Shown here in pieces: positions 9,442 to 18,910 of a stretch of DNA of 64,000 nt. Made by a program: the position numbers and the translations under genes. The first letter of the stretch is position 1. Every line of letters starts with the position of its first letter. The notes below the pieces were generated by a model that searched no databases, was not told the DNA's origin, and saw only the letters and a list, made by a program, of their open reading frames with translations. This DNA comes from Alistipes putredinis DSM 17216 (GTDB taxonomy: Bacteria > Bacteroidota > Bacteroidia > Bacteroidales > Rikenellaceae): contig NZ_DS499579.1 of the NCBI RefSeq assembly GCF_000154465.1, forward strand, positions 372,001-436,000, written 5' to 3'.

Positions 9442-10713
9442 ATGAAATTGATCTATAACATATCGCTTCGTTTGTCGCTGGTCTTGTTCCCGCTGATCGC
9501 TTTATGGGCGGTCGTGTTTTATTTTACCATGATGGACGAGATAAACGATGAAGCGGACGATGCTCTCGAGGATTATTCGGAATTGATCGTAATGAGGGTG
9601 CTTGCCGGGGAGCCTTTGCCCCGTTCGAACGAAGGTTCCAATAACAGTTACACGATCATCCCCGTTGAATCCGGATACGTCGCCACCCGTCCTTCGATCG
9701 ACTACTACGATACCGAGGTGTATATTCCGGAAAAGGATGAAACCGAGCCGGCCCGGGTGTTGGCGACTATTTTTCAGGATAAGGACGGTAATTTTTATGA
9801 ACTGAAGGTGGCTATGCCTACTTTCGAAAAAGACGATCTGCTGGAAACAGTCATGTGGTGGGTCGTGTGGCTCTATCTTTTCCTTTTGGTGACAGTTTCC
9901 GGAACGACCTTGTGGGTGTTCCATAAAAGCATGCTGCCGCTTTATGAGTTGTTGCATTGGTTGGATAGCTATGCTCCCGGGCGCGAAGTCGCGCCTGTGC
10001 CGAACGATACCTCTATTACCGAATTCCGTCGATTGAATGTTGCGGCACAGCAGGCCGTGGATCGCTCCGAGGAGTTGTTCGAGCGTCAAAAACAGTTTAT
10101 AGGCAATGCCTCGCACGAGTTGCAAACTCCGTTGGCTGTACTTGGCGGACGTATGGAGTATCTGCTCGATTGTGCGGACCTGGACGAGGAAACGACGGGC
10201 GAAATTATTCAGATGCGGCGTACGCTCGACCATATCGTCCGGCTGAATAAAACGCTGTTGCTGCTTACCAAGATAGATAACGGTCAGTTTTCGGAGAGCA
10301 CCGACATCGATCTCGTTCCCCTGGTCGAGGAGCGGAAGGCGCTTTATGACGATATATACGGAGAGCATAAAATCCGTTGTCGTCTGCATTTGCCCGGTAC
10401 CTTCTCGGTCCGGATGGATGAATCGCTTTGTTCGATATTGGTTTCCAACCTGATCAAGAACGCCTACCTTCACAGTGCCGACGGAGCCGCCGTAGATATT
10501 CGTATCGAGGGAAATGTATTGACGGTTATTAACGACGGAGTATCGCCGCTTGATGAGAAACATATTTTCGAACGCTTTTATCAGGGGTCGCAAAAAGAAG
10601 GCTCGACAGGGCTCGGTTTGGCACTGGTCAAAGCCATAACGGATTATTATCGCCTCGGACTAATTTATTACTTCGAAAATGGCCGCCACCATTTTGGCGT
10701 AAGCTGGCGATAA
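9442..10713 (+). CDS. Membrane sensor histidine kinase
   Basis: The protein has 423 residues, with one N-terminal membrane helix (about 9-30), a periplasmic sensor loop of about 105 residues rich in acidic residues, and a second membrane helix (about 139-161). The dimerisation domain has phospho-acceptor His225 in NASHELQTPLAVLGG. An HATPase_c domain follows, with N box (SNLIKNAYLH) and G box (GSTGLGLALVKAI). No HAMP domain is obvious. It pairs with the response regulator upstream. The acidic periplasmic loop might sense cations or interact with the PepSY-like proteins encoded downstream (inference). Confidence 0.95.
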   Translation: MKLIYNISLRLSLVLFPLIALWAVVFYFTMMDEINDEADDALEDYSELIVMRVLAGEPLPRSNEGSNNSYTIIPVESGYVATRPSIDYYDTEVYIPEKDETEPARVLATIFQDKDGNFYELKVAMPTFEKDDLLETVMWWVVWLYLFLLVTVSGTTLWVFHKSMLPLYELLHWLDSYAPGREVAPVPNDTSITEFRRLNVAAQQAVDRSEELFERQKQFIGNASHELQTPLAVLGGRMEYLLDCADLDEETTGEIIQMRRTLDHIVRLNKTLLLLTKIDNGQFSESTDIDLVPLVEERKALYDDIYGEHKIRCRLHLPGTFSVRMDESLCSILVSNLIKNAYLHSADGAAVDIRIEGNVLTVINDGVSPLDEKHIFERFYQGSQKEGSTGLGLALVKAITDYYRLGLIYYFENGRHHFGVSWR

Positions 10714-10991
10714 TTGGGACGACGATCAGCTGCATTCGAATATGACGACTGTTTTTTGCTGATTTCGGCGATAACCCTCTGTTACCGGTTCTGACTCTGT
10801 CCGAAATCCCTTTCTCGGAGGAAAGTCGAAGCATATCGGCCGGTTTCGGATCGGGGTATCGAAATATATAATCGGGTTCGGAAAAAATATTTTGTTAAAA
10901 TATCGAAATTCCAAATTCGCTCCAAAATCGGTTCTCAATTTTGTACCATACAAACCGATCGGGTGATCTCCCGATAAAAAATATTGAGAAA

Positions 10992-11441
10992 ATGAAGAAC
11001 ACGAGAAAAATGATGGCGTTTTTGATCGGCATCACGCTGCTGACAATCTCGCCGGCTTATGCCGATCACGACCGTGCGGTCACAACCGAACAGATGCCGC
11101 GACAGGCGCAAGAGTTCATTGCCCGGTATTTTCCCGGTGAAAAAATCGCCTACGCAAAAAAAGAAAGCGATTTTTTCGAAGTCATTTACGAAGTGATGTT
11201 TACGAACGGCAGCAAGGTCGAGTTCCGTCGAAACGGAGCGTGGAAAGAGGTGGATTGCCGTTATTCGTCGTTACCCGCAGGAATCGTTTCGATGCCGATC
11301 GAAACCAAAGTACAGGAGCTGTATCCGGGTGCTGCGGTCATCAAAATCGAACGCGACAAGCAGGAGGTCGAGGTCAAGTTGAATAACGGAATGGAGCTGA
11401 CTTTTGATCGAAGTCATAATTTGATAGGTATCGACGATTGA
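10992..11441 (+). CDS. Exported PepSY-like (DUF2874-type) protein
   Basis: I set the start at 10992 (MKNTRKMMAFLIG) because it gives a Sec signal peptide cleaved after SPAYA; the upstream ATG at 10941 only adds a non-signal extension. The mature protein has about 125 residues made of two PepSY-like repeats. Each runs 'LP.. FI..YFPG.. EV.F.NG..V.F..NG.W', and the second ends VKLNNGMELTFD. Such proteins are periplasmic and were named after resemblance to the beta-lactamase-inhibitor fold; the function is unknown. First of four related genes. Confidence 0.82.
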   Translation: MKNTRKMMAFLIGITLLTISPAYADHDRAVTTEQMPRQAQEFIARYFPGEKIAYAKKESDFFEVIYEVMFTNGSKVEFRRNGAWKEVDCRYSSLPAGIVSMPIETKVQELYPGAAVIKIERDKQEVEVKLNNGMELTFDRSHNLIGIDD

Positions 11442-11524
11442 TACCCCGTCCGTTTCCGATAAAGATTTTTCAGGCTGTGATTTCGCAGTACAAATTATTG
11501 ATAAACATTTAAGTAAACGAAACA

Positions 11525-12895
11525 ATGAATACGAAGAAAAAAACATTATCTGTTTTAACAATGGCTGCGACGGCTCTCCTGTTCGCTGCGTGCGACAAGG
11601 ATGAAGTCGGAGGACCGGGCGACTCACATATTTCGCAGGAGGTATTGGCGGCTTTTAACGCTCGTTATCCGGGTGCCCAAGATGTACGATGGTCCCTTCG
11701 AGGCGACTATGCTGTGGCGAACTTTTTCTTCGAGGCTGCCCGGACGGAATCCAGGGCCAACAATGCGGCATGGTTCGAAAATGCAAACGGACAATGGGCC
11801 ATGACCGAAACGAATATCGACTTCGCGGCACTTCCGCAGGCTGTCCGGGAAGGTTTCGATGCCAGCAAATATACCGAAGCCGAAGGATGGACCCGTACTG
11901 GTAAGGTGGATAAGCTCGAGCGCAAGGAGGTCGTCGGGGCCGGTGGCAGCGAGGGTGTGACCGTTGTCTATGTTATCGGCGTCACCCGCACGGCAGACGG
12001 CATAACGACCGGGATGGACCTGTATTTTTCGACCGAAGGCGTATTGGTGAACGAAGTAACCAATGCTGCGGATGATGGTTATGAAGACTATATTCCAGAG
12101 AAACCTGCGGCGGGTATCGAACAGCAGATTCAAGGTTACCTCGATGATAACGGCGGAGGCTCGGTGATAGACGTGGACCGGGAATACGGAGGTACGGAAG
12201 TCGAGCTTGTTTGCGGCGGTTACAAGCATGAACTCTATTTCGATGCGCAGGGGAACCGCATCTATGCAAAGATCGAATACGGACGTCGGGATATTGGTTC
12301 GGCCGTGCCGGAAGCGATTTACAATGCGGTAGCGGCCGACCAGCAGCTGTCGAGCCCCAACGATATCGACGACATCGAAAAATGGTCACTCGATAAGGCT
12401 ACGGCAGACGGAATCAGCGTTTTCTGGTGTGTCGAAGTGGAGACACGGCATAAAGAGGTAGATATTTACGTAAACGATTCCCCTGTTCGGATCATTCCCC
12501 GTCCTGTAATAGATATGGGAAACACGGGAGGTAATGGACTGCCGGTAGAGGATGAGATCGAGCGCTTCCTGAACGATCGTTATCCGGGAGCTAAGGTCGT
12601 GGAACGCGACTATGATGACGGATGTCTTGAACTGACGATTCTTCACGAAAATCTCAGGAAAGAGGTGCTTTTCGACGGTCGCAACAACTGGCTCCGCACC
12701 GAGTGGGAGCTCCACCGGTTGCCGCAAAATATTTTGGATGCGGTGCAGCAGGCTGGCTATACCCTCGACGACGACGAATTTGAATGCATCGAAACTTCCG
12801 GCGGGATGTGGTATGAGTTCGAAGCACGAAAAGACCGTCGAGAGTATGATTTGCGTGTGGATACGAACGGAAATATCGAGGCCTACGAAGATTGA
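11525..12895 (+). CDS. Large PepSY-like lipoprotein
   Basis: The protein has 456 residues and a lipoprotein signal (LLFAAC, Cys23), so it should sit in a membrane facing the periplasm or surface. The mature part is acidic and carries several PepSY-like repeats: AFNARYPGAQDVRWSLRGDY near the N-terminus, LDDNGGGSVIDVDREYGG in the middle, and FLNDRYPGAKVVERDYDDG near residue 345. It lies 83 nt after the first PepSY-like gene and shares its repeat pattern (ryPGa..v....ddg..E). No catalytic motif is visible. Confidence 0.75.
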   Translation: MNTKKKTLSVLTMAATALLFAACDKDEVGGPGDSHISQEVLAAFNARYPGAQDVRWSLRGDYAVANFFFEAARTESRANNAAWFENANGQWAMTETNIDFAALPQAVREGFDASKYTEAEGWTRTGKVDKLERKEVVGAGGSEGVTVVYVIGVTRTADGITTGMDLYFSTEGVLVNEVTNAADDGYEDYIPEKPAAGIEQQIQGYLDDNGGGSVIDVDREYGGTEVELVCGGYKHELYFDAQGNRIYAKIEYGRRDIGSAVPEAIYNAVAADQQLSSPNDIDDIEKWSLDKATADGISVFWCVEVETRHKEVDIYVNDSPVRIIPRPVIDMGNTGGNGLPVEDEIERFLNDRYPGAKVVERDYDDGCLELTILHENLRKEVLFDGRNNWLRTEWELHRLPQNILDAVQQAGYTLDDDEFECIETSGGMWYEFEARKDRREYDLRVDTNGNIEAYED

Positions 12896-12961
12896 TGGAT
12901 CGGCTAGACAACTTTTGAATTTTTGTATGGCTAATATTCACTTGATTAAAATCAATGTATT

Positions 12962-13405
12962 ATGAAAAAGATGATTTTAGCAGTGGCATTGTTGCTTACA
13001 GGCATCGTGTCGGCCCAGGCCGACGGACGCGAGAAACCGATTACGATCGACAACCTTCCTAAAGCCGCGCAGGAGTTTCTCGCTACGTATTTCAAGGATC
13101 TGACCGTAGCTTATGCGGTTGAGGAGAGCAAATACTTCGGTTCGGAATATGAGGTGACTTATACCGACCGCACGGAAGTGGAATTCCGTGCCGACGGTCA
13201 GTGGTCGGCGGTCGATCGTAAATATTCGGCCGTTCCTGCGGCGATCGTTCCCCAGCAGATCGCGGATTTCGTAGCGAAGATGAACTACCCCGGTCAGTTT
13301 ATCCGCAAGATCGACCGTGATGCCTATTCGTGGGAAATCGAACTGTCGAACGGATTGGAAGTCGAATTCGATTTGAATTTCAACGTCATAGACTATGATG
13401 ACTAA
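12962..13405 (+). CDS. Exported PepSY-like protein
   Basis: The protein has 147 residues, with a signal peptide (ILAVALLLTGIVSAQA) and two PepSY-like repeats that closely parallel the first gene of the group (FLATYFKDLTVAYAVEE and MNYPGQFIRKIDRD). It ends in an acidic tail (IDYDD). Its stop region overlaps the start of the next gene by 11 nt, which suggests translational coupling. Confidence 0.82.
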   Translation: MKKMILAVALLLTGIVSAQADGREKPITIDNLPKAAQEFLATYFKDLTVAYAVEESKYFGSEYEVTYTDRTEVEFRADGQWSAVDRKYSAVPAAIVPQQIADFVAKMNYPGQFIRKIDRDAYSWEIELSNGLEVEFDLNFNVIDYDD

Positions 13406-13886
13406 AATTCCCGAAGTTTTGAAATCCGGCTCGGGAAAAAGGTGGGTATGGATCACGGGTGTCGTTGCTATATTCGCTCTACTCTTTGCAATCGCATGGA
13501 ATATAGAGTGTGAAAGAGCCGTAGCGCCACAGGAACTGCCCGGTGAGGCCCGCTCTTTTATCGCACAGCATTATCCGGAAGAGAATCCCGTTTTGGTAAT
13601 CAAGACGCTCGACGAACTTGCAGTTACGTATAAAGTCGTTTTCGCCGACGGTACCCAAGTGAAATTTCGCCGAAATGGAATGTGGCGAGAAATTAAAAGC
13701 CGTTCGCGGGCGGTTCCGTCGGCTGTTGTTCCGGCGCAGATTGCGGATTACGTCGCTCGGAACTTTCCGGGAACCTTCCTCGTCGGAATCGAGCATACTT
13801 GCCGGGAATGGGAAGTGAAGTTGAACAATACGATCGAATTGACCTTCGATGACAAGCGTTTCGCGTTGAAAGAGTACGACGATTGA
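13395..13886 (+). CDS. Membrane-anchored PepSY-like protein
   Basis: Translation starts at ATGATG (13395/13398), inside the end of the preceding gene. The 163-residue protein has an N-terminal membrane helix (WVWITGVVAIFALLFAIAW) that looks like an anchor and not a cleaved signal. Two PepSY-like repeats follow (FIAQHYPEENPVLVIKT and YVARNFPGTFLVGIEH), ending with EYDD as in its neighbours. Last gene before the terminator at 13938. Confidence 0.8.
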   Translation: MMTKIPEVLKSGSGKRWVWITGVVAIFALLFAIAWNIECERAVAPQELPGEARSFIAQHYPEENPVLVIKTLDELAVTYKVVFADGTQVKFRRNGMWREIKSRSRAVPSAVVPAQIADYVARNFPGTFLVGIEHTCREWEVKLNNTIELTFDDKRFALKEYDD

Positions 13887-13937
13887 TCGATATATTGTTC
13901 CGCTTTCCCGGAAATGGGGAGTATATTATTGGGAGGT

Positions 13938-13969
13938 AAAAACCAGCTTCCGGATCGGAGGCTGGTTTT
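13938..13969 (+). terminator. Terminator of the two-component/PepSY-like group
   Basis: The stem AAAAACCAGC / GCTGGTTTT closes on the loop TTCCGGATCGGAG, and the right arm ends in TTTT. It lies 52 nt after the last PepSY-like stop codon. Confidence 0.75.
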
Positions 13970-14398
13970 GCTTTGTGGATGTTATTTCCGATTGCTGAAA
14001 AGTGTCGGGTATTTCGCTTTTCGAAAAGCGGTTGCGGAATGTGTATCGTTTACTATTGCGGTTGCGAGTTGTTACGCAGTGTGGTTCAGACGGATTTTTG
14101 TTTCCCGTTCCGAAGAATCCAAGGGGGCGACGGTTTATCGCTGCAAATGGTCGTGAAATCGGGTTGCAGCCATCGATGTATCGGAGGTGTTCGTCGAATA
14201 ATTTTTAAGCTCAATATAGAAATCGGTTCTTGCGGGATGGAGGATGCTTGCGGAAAGGTTAAAACCAAGCCGCCCGGGAAGGCGGCTTGAGAAAAATGGA
14301 GAGTTAATTTAGTTGGAATTGGTCGTTTATCGTAAACTTCCGGAAATAAAATTAAGAAAAATTTTTCGAAAAATAAAATTGTTGCGAGAAAAAAATAT
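13970..14398. other. Intergenic stretch with one isolated hairpin
   Basis: No supported gene is present. One stem (AAGCCGCC at 14267-14274 with GGCGGCTT at 14281-14288) is followed by GAGAAAAATGG on the plus strand; it resembles a terminator stem but lacks a T run. The overlapping short ORFs here have no signal peptide or domain. Confidence 0.45.
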
Positions 14399-14429
14399 CG
14401 ATACACTCCCCGAAAAGAGGAGTGTATCG
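14399..14429 (-). terminator. Terminator of the ABC-F gene
   Basis: An 11-bp perfect stem (CGATACACTCC / GGAGTGTATCG) closes on a 9-nt loop. On the minus strand it is followed by ATATTTTTTT. It lies about 45 nt beyond the ABC-F stop codon. Confidence 0.85.
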
Positions 14430-14475
14430 GCTTTAGGACGTATTCTGGTGTTTCAGAGTGTATGCAAGGAAGGAA

Positions 14476-16386
14476 TCAACCTCCGATCTCGCTCAATTCC
14501 AGCCATCGCATGCTTTTGGTGTCGATCTGGTCCATGAGTGCCGTGATCCGCTCCGAAAGCGCCGTAAGCTCTTCGAACGGCAGGTCGCCGGACGAGAGTT
14601 TTTCTTCGATCGCGGCTTTCTCCTGTTCTAATTCCGGTATTTCGGCTTCGAGATGCTCCATCTCCCGTTTTTCCTGGAAGGTGAGCTTGCGTGCCGCTCC
14701 TGTTTTTGCCGGGGCCGTCCCGGACTTCCGGATCTCCCCGCCCCTGCTTCCGGATGCCGTGCTCTTGGCTTTTTCCTGGGCGACGGCAGCCTGTTTCGCC
14801 GCTTCGTAGTCGCGTTTCCAAGCGGTGTAGTCGGAGTAGGTGCCGGCGAATTCGCGGATCTCCCCGCCTCCGCAGAAGACGAGCAGATGGTCGGCGACCT
14901 TATCGACGAAGTAGCGGTCGTGCGAAACCACGATCACGCACCCCTTGAATGCTTGCAGGTACTCTTCCAGTACGCCGAGCGTCACGATGTCCAGGTCGTT
15001 CGTAGGCTCGTCGAGGATCAGGAAATTGGGACTCTGTATCAGGATCGTGCAGAGGTATAACCGCTTGCGCTCGCCGCCGCTGAGCCTTGCGACATAACTG
15101 TACTGCACCTCGGGCGGGAAGAGGAAATATTGCAGGAATTGCGATGCGCTCATCCGGCGTCCGTCGCCCAGGTGGATTTCGTGGGCGATGTCGGTTACGA
15201 TGTCGATCACCCTCTTTCCCTCGTCGAAGTCCAGCCCTTGTTGGCTGTAATAGCCGAAGCGGACGCTTTCGCCCACTTCGATCGTGCCGCTGTCGGGCTG
15301 TATGATGCCGGTGAGCAGCTTCAGGAAGGTCGATTTGCCGCAGCCGTTGTCCCCGACGATACCCAGTTTGTCATACCGGGCGAAGTTGTAGTTGAAACGG
15401 TCGAGGATCACCAGATCCCCGAAACGCTTGCAGAGCTCTTTGGCTTCGAATATCTTGGTACCGATGCGCGTAGCCTGAACGTCGAGCTTCAGCGACGCCT
15501 GCGTGCGGGTGCTTTTCAGCCTGGCGTCCAGTTCGTGAAAGGAGTCGATGCGGGCTCGGGCTTTGGTCGCCCGCGCCTGGGGCTGGCGGCGCATCCACTC
15601 CAGCTCGCGGCGGTAGAGATTCAGGTCGCTCTCGCGCCGGGCTTCGGCGGCCTCGGCCCGCTCCTGCTTCTTCTCGACGTAGTAAGCGTAATTTCCTTTG
15701 TATAAGCAGACCGACCGTTGGTCCACCTCCAGGATGTCGCTGCACACCCGGTCGAGGAAATAGCGGTCGTGGGTGACCATCAGCAAGGCTGCCTTGTTTC
15801 GCGTGAGGTACTCTTCGAGCCATTCGGTCATGTCGGTATCCAGGTGGTTGGTCGGCTCGTCGAGGATCAGCAGGTCGGCTTCGCTGATTAGCACCGCTGC
15901 CAATGCCACACGTTTGAGCTGTCCGCCGGAAAGCTGGCCTATCTTTTTGTCGAAATCGTTGATCTTTAGTCGGGACAGAATCTCCTTGGCCCGCTGTTCG
16001 TAGTCCCAGGCAGCGAGGGCGTCCATACGGCTCATGGCCTCCTGCAACCCGTCCTGCGCAGGATCGGCGACGGCTTGTTCGTAGGCTGCGATGGCTCGCA
16101 AGGCCGGATTGTCGGAACGGAAACAGGCTTCCAGTACGGTTAGATCCGCAGCATATTCCGGGTTTTGTTCCAGATAAGCGATACGCAGGTCACGGCGGGG
16201 CGTGATCGTTCCGCTGTCGGCCGTATCTTTGCCTGCGAGAATATTCAGCAGGGTCGTTTTACCGGAACCGTTGCGCCCGATCAAAGCGATGCGCTGCCCC
16301 TCGCCGATCGTGAAAGAGATATTGTCGAAAAGCACCAGATCGCCGTACGACTTGGTCAGATTTTCGACTTGGAGGTAGTTGATCAT
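14476..16386 (-). CDS. ABC-F family ATPase (Uup/EttA-like)
   Basis: This is a soluble protein with two ABC domains and no membrane segments, 636 residues. Walker A motifs are GRNGSGKTTLLN (near 37) and GDNGCGKSTFLK (near 345). Signatures are LSGGQLKRVALA and LSGGERKRLYLC, each followed by a Walker B of the form LILDEPTNHLD / LDEPTNDLD. Between the domains is the ABC-F linker, and the C-terminus is a Lys/Glu coiled coil as in Uup. ABC-F proteins act on the ribosome (translation factors or antibiotic protection); which type this is cannot be told. Begins 15 nt after the FabK-like gene, so likely one transcript. Confidence 0.93.
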   Translation of the reverse strand: MINYLQVENLTKSYGDLVLFDNISFTIGEGQRIALIGRNGSGKTTLLNILAGKDTADSGTITPRRDLRIAYLEQNPEYAADLTVLEACFRSDNPALRAIAAYEQAVADPAQDGLQEAMSRMDALAAWDYEQRAKEILSRLKINDFDKKIGQLSGGQLKRVALAAVLISEADLLILDEPTNHLDTDMTEWLEEYLTRNKAALLMVTHDRYFLDRVCSDILEVDQRSVCLYKGNYAYYVEKKQERAEAAEARRESDLNLYRRELEWMRRQPQARATKARARIDSFHELDARLKSTRTQASLKLDVQATRIGTKIFEAKELCKRFGDLVILDRFNYNFARYDKLGIVGDNGCGKSTFLKLLTGIIQPDSGTIEVGESVRFGYYSQQGLDFDEGKRVIDIVTDIAHEIHLGDGRRMSASQFLQYFLFPPEVQYSYVARLSGGERKRLYLCTILIQSPNFLILDEPTNDLDIVTLGVLEEYLQAFKGCVIVVSHDRYFVDKVADHLLVFCGGGEIREFAGTYSDYTAWKRDYEAAKQAAVAQEKAKSTASGSRGGEIRKSGTAPAKTGAARKLTFQEKREMEHLEAEIPELEQEKAAIEEKLSSGDLPFEELTALSERITALMDQIDTKSMRWLELSEIGG

Positions 16387-16401
16387 TCTTTGTGCGTCGG
16401 T

Positions 16402-17349
16402 TTAGATGGACAGTTTCTCTTTGCTTTCATTCAGTAGGTTGCGGTATTCTGTCACGATGTCGTGCACGATTTCTGCCGCAGTTTGCTGCTCGCGGAAAAG
16501 CGAGGCCACCTGCCCTATTTCAAGCTCTCCGTTATCGAGGTCGCCTTCGAACATACCTTTTTTGGCGCGTCCTTTTCCGAGAAGCGTTTTCAGCTCTTCG
16601 GCCGTAGCTCCTCGGTTCTCGGCCTCTTCGACCTCGCGGAAGAAACCGCCCTTGACCAAGCGCGTGGGAGAAACTTTTTTGAGCATCAGCATCGTATCGC
16701 CCTCTTCCAGACTCAGGCAGCGGTTTTTGAAGTTTTCGTGTGCCGAGCTTTCTGCGGCGAATGCGAAGCGGGTTCCGATCTGCGCGCCTTCGGCCCCGAG
16801 GGTCATGGCTGCCAGCATCCCGGCGCCCGTAGCGATGCCTCCCGCAGCGATCAGCGGCAGCGAGGTGACACGTCGTACGGCCGGAATCAGGCATAAGGTG
16901 GTGGTCTCTTCGCGTCCGTTATGACCGCCGGCTTCGAAACCTTCGGCTACGATGGCATCGACTCCCGCCTCTTCGCATTTGCGGGCGAATTTCGAGGAGG
17001 AAACCACATGGACGACCGTGATGCCGTGCGATTTGAGAAAGCCTGTCCAGAGCTTCGGATTTCCGGCCGAAGTAAAGACGATCTTGACCCCTTCGTCCAC
17101 TATCAGTTGCATGACTTCATCGAGTTGGGGGTACATCAGCGGTACGTTGATGCCGAACGGTTTGTCGGTCGCCTGCCGGCATTTGCGGATATGTTCCCGC
17201 AGTGTTTCGGGATGCATGGAGCCTGCTCCCAGCAGGCCCAGTCCGCCGGCGTTGCTTACGGCCGAGGCCAGCCGCCAGCCGCTGCACCACACCATGCCGC
17301 CCTGAACGATCGGGTATTCGATTCCGAAGAGAGTGTTGATTCGGTTCAT
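16402..17349 (-). CDS. FabK / nitronate monooxygenase-like flavoprotein
   Basis: The start at 17349 (MNRINTLFGIEYPIVQGGM) is the family's typical N-terminus and sits 24 nt below a perfect -7 element. The 315-residue TIM-barrel FMN protein shows the family motifs: VQGGMVW at the first strand, AEGFEAGGHNG in the middle, and IAAGGIATGAGM followed by GAEGAQIGTRF for FMN phosphate binding. Known members are either enoyl-ACP reductase II (FabK, NAD(P)H-dependent fatty-acid elongation) or nitronate monooxygenase; sequence reading alone does not separate them. Confidence 0.85.
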   Translation of the reverse strand: MNRINTLFGIEYPIVQGGMVWCSGWRLASAVSNAGGLGLLGAGSMHPETLREHIRKCRQATDKPFGINVPLMYPQLDEVMQLIVDEGVKIVFTSAGNPKLWTGFLKSHGITVVHVVSSSKFARKCEEAGVDAIVAEGFEAGGHNGREETTTLCLIPAVRRVTSLPLIAAGGIATGAGMLAAMTLGAEGAQIGTRFAFAAESSAHENFKNRCLSLEEGDTMLMLKKVSPTRLVKGGFFREVEEAENRGATAEELKTLLGKGRAKKGMFEGDLDNGELEIGQVASLFREQQTAAEIVHDIVTEYRNLLNESKEKLSI

Positions 17350-17373
17350 AGTCGTCGTTTTATTAGATGTGAC

Positions 17374-17381
17374 CAAAGATA
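17374..17381 (-). promoter_or_regulatory. -7 promoter element for the FabK-like/ABC-F pair
   Basis: The minus strand reads TATCTTTG (perfect TAnnTTTG), 25 nt upstream of the FabK-like start codon. It lies just downstream of the nuo terminator, so the pair has its own promoter. Confidence 0.6.
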
Positions 17382-17420
17382 CGCAGATTTCGGCGTTTCT
17401 GCAACCCTGCTCCCGGTTCC

Positions 17421-17451
17421 AAAAAAGCGGACAGCCCGAAAGAGCCGTCCG
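17421..17451 (-). terminator. Rho-independent terminator of the nuo operon
   Basis: On the minus strand the stem CGGACGGC / GCTGTCCG closes on TCTTTCGG and is followed by CTTTTTT. It sits 28 nt beyond the nuoN stop codon. Confidence 0.85.
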
Positions 17452-17478
17452 CCGGATAATATGCTGCGGATGCGTCGC

Positions 17479-18903
17479 TTACATGCCGAAGGCGAACGCT
17501 CCGATCGAATCGTACACTACACTGGCGATACCCAACAACAGCACACCGGCAGTACAGAGCGCCAGGCTCAAACGGGTTCCCCGATCGCTGCGGAAGGTCG
17601 GGATGGGGTGTTCGCCGGGGGTGATGAACATGGCTTTGACCACCAGCAGGTAGTAGTAGAGCGAGATCACTGTGTTGAGCAGGGCGATGAAAACCAGCAG
17701 ATGAAATCCCTCCTTGAAAGCGGCCGCGAAGATGAAGAACTTCGAGAAAAAGCCTGCGAAGGGCGGGATGCCGGCCAGCGAGAAGAGCGAGAGGGTCATC
17801 AGCACGGCCAGTTTGGGGTTGGTGCGGTAGAAACCGTTGTAGTCCTCGATGCAAACTTTCCCGTCCGTATGTTGTTCGACGGCCGAAACGATGCCGAAAA
17901 TCGCCAGGTTGGCTGCCATATAGACCAGGATGTAGTAAACCAGCGAGGTCATGCCCAGGGCCGAGCCGCCGATCACGCCCAGCATGATGTAGCCCGCCTG
18001 CGAGATGGATGAGAAAGCCAGGAAGCGTTTGAGGTTCTGCTGGCGGATGGCGAAGAGGTTTGCCACCGTGATACTCAGGATGATGACTACGAACAAAATC
18101 GTTCGCCACTCCTGCACCATCGGTGCGAAAACCTTGATTAGAATGGTCATCAGCACGAAAGCGGCCGAGCCTTTCGATATGACCGAAAGATAGGAAGTGA
18201 CGGTCGTGGGCGCTCCCTGGTAAGCGTCGGCCGTCCAGAGGTGGAACGGTACGAGCGAGAGCTTGAAGCCTAAACCGGAGAAGAAGAACACCAGCGCCAT
18301 AATTTGAAGCGGTGAGCCGTCCAGACGAATGTCGTCGAAATAGAGCGTACCGGCCGTGCCGTAGATGAACGAGATGCCGTAGAGCATCAGACCGCTCGAA
18401 AACAGGGCGCAGAGGATGTATTTGGCGCCCGCTTCGGCCGAGTTGTGGCGGTATTTGTCGAAAGCGATCAGACAGGCCATCGGGATCGATGCCAGCTCCA
18501 TTCCGAGGAAGAACATCAGGAAGTTGCCCGCACTGATCATGAAGTACATGCCCAGCAGCGTGGAGAGGGTCAGCAGATAGAATTCTCCCCGTTTATGGGC
18601 GGTGTCCTCGCGCCGTAGCCATTCGTTCGATTGCAGGAAGACGACAAACGTGCCGATAGCCAGCATGCTTTTGACGATGCTCTGCATCGGTTCGTACTGG
18701 TACATACCGCCGAACAGCTGCCCTGAGTCCGGTGTCGGAACGATATTGACGAGGATCTGTACCGTCAGGAGGACGCAGGCCAGAGGGTGGAAATATCTGC
18801 GGAGCCGCTCCGGGGCGAACAGGTCGAACAGGAAAAGCAATGCGATCGTGACGATGAGCGTCAATTCGGGTCGCATGAAGTGGAATATTTCGCTGTAATT
18901 CAT
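17479..18903 (-). CDS. nuoN: NADH-quinone oxidoreductase subunit N
   Basis: Membrane subunit of complex I, one of three antiporter-like proton-translocating subunits. The 474-residue protein has about 14 hydrophobic helices. The Mrp-antiporter motif is present (ISKGSAAFVLMT with the conserved Lys, and the glutamate in MFFLGMELASIPM). Last gene of the operon, 7 nt after nuoM, followed by the terminator at 17421. Confidence 0.96.
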   Translation of the reverse strand: MNYSEIFHFMRPELTLIVTIALLFLFDLFAPERLRRYFHPLACVLLTVQILVNIVPTPDSGQLFGGMYQYEPMQSIVKSMLAIGTFVVFLQSNEWLRREDTAHKRGEFYLLTLSTLLGMYFMISAGNFLMFFLGMELASIPMACLIAFDKYRHNSAEAGAKYILCALFSSGLMLYGISFIYGTAGTLYFDDIRLDGSPLQIMALVFFFSGLGFKLSLVPFHLWTADAYQGAPTTVTSYLSVISKGSAAFVLMTILIKVFAPMVQEWRTILFVVIILSITVANLFAIRQQNLKRFLAFSSISQAGYIMLGVIGGSALGMTSLVYYILVYMAANLAIFGIVSAVEQHTDGKVCIEDYNGFYRTNPKLAVLMTLSLFSLAGIPPFAGFFSKFFIFAAAFKEGFHLLVFIALLNTVISLYYYLLVVKAMFITPGEHPIPTFRSDRGTRLSLALCTAGVLLLGIASVVYDSIGAFAFGM

Positions 18904-18910
18904 AGTCGGA

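Noticed and set aside
13914..14406. Several overlapping ORFs in the gap before the ABC-F gene
   Set aside because: No domains, no signal peptides, overlapping on both strands, and lying among terminator hairpins.
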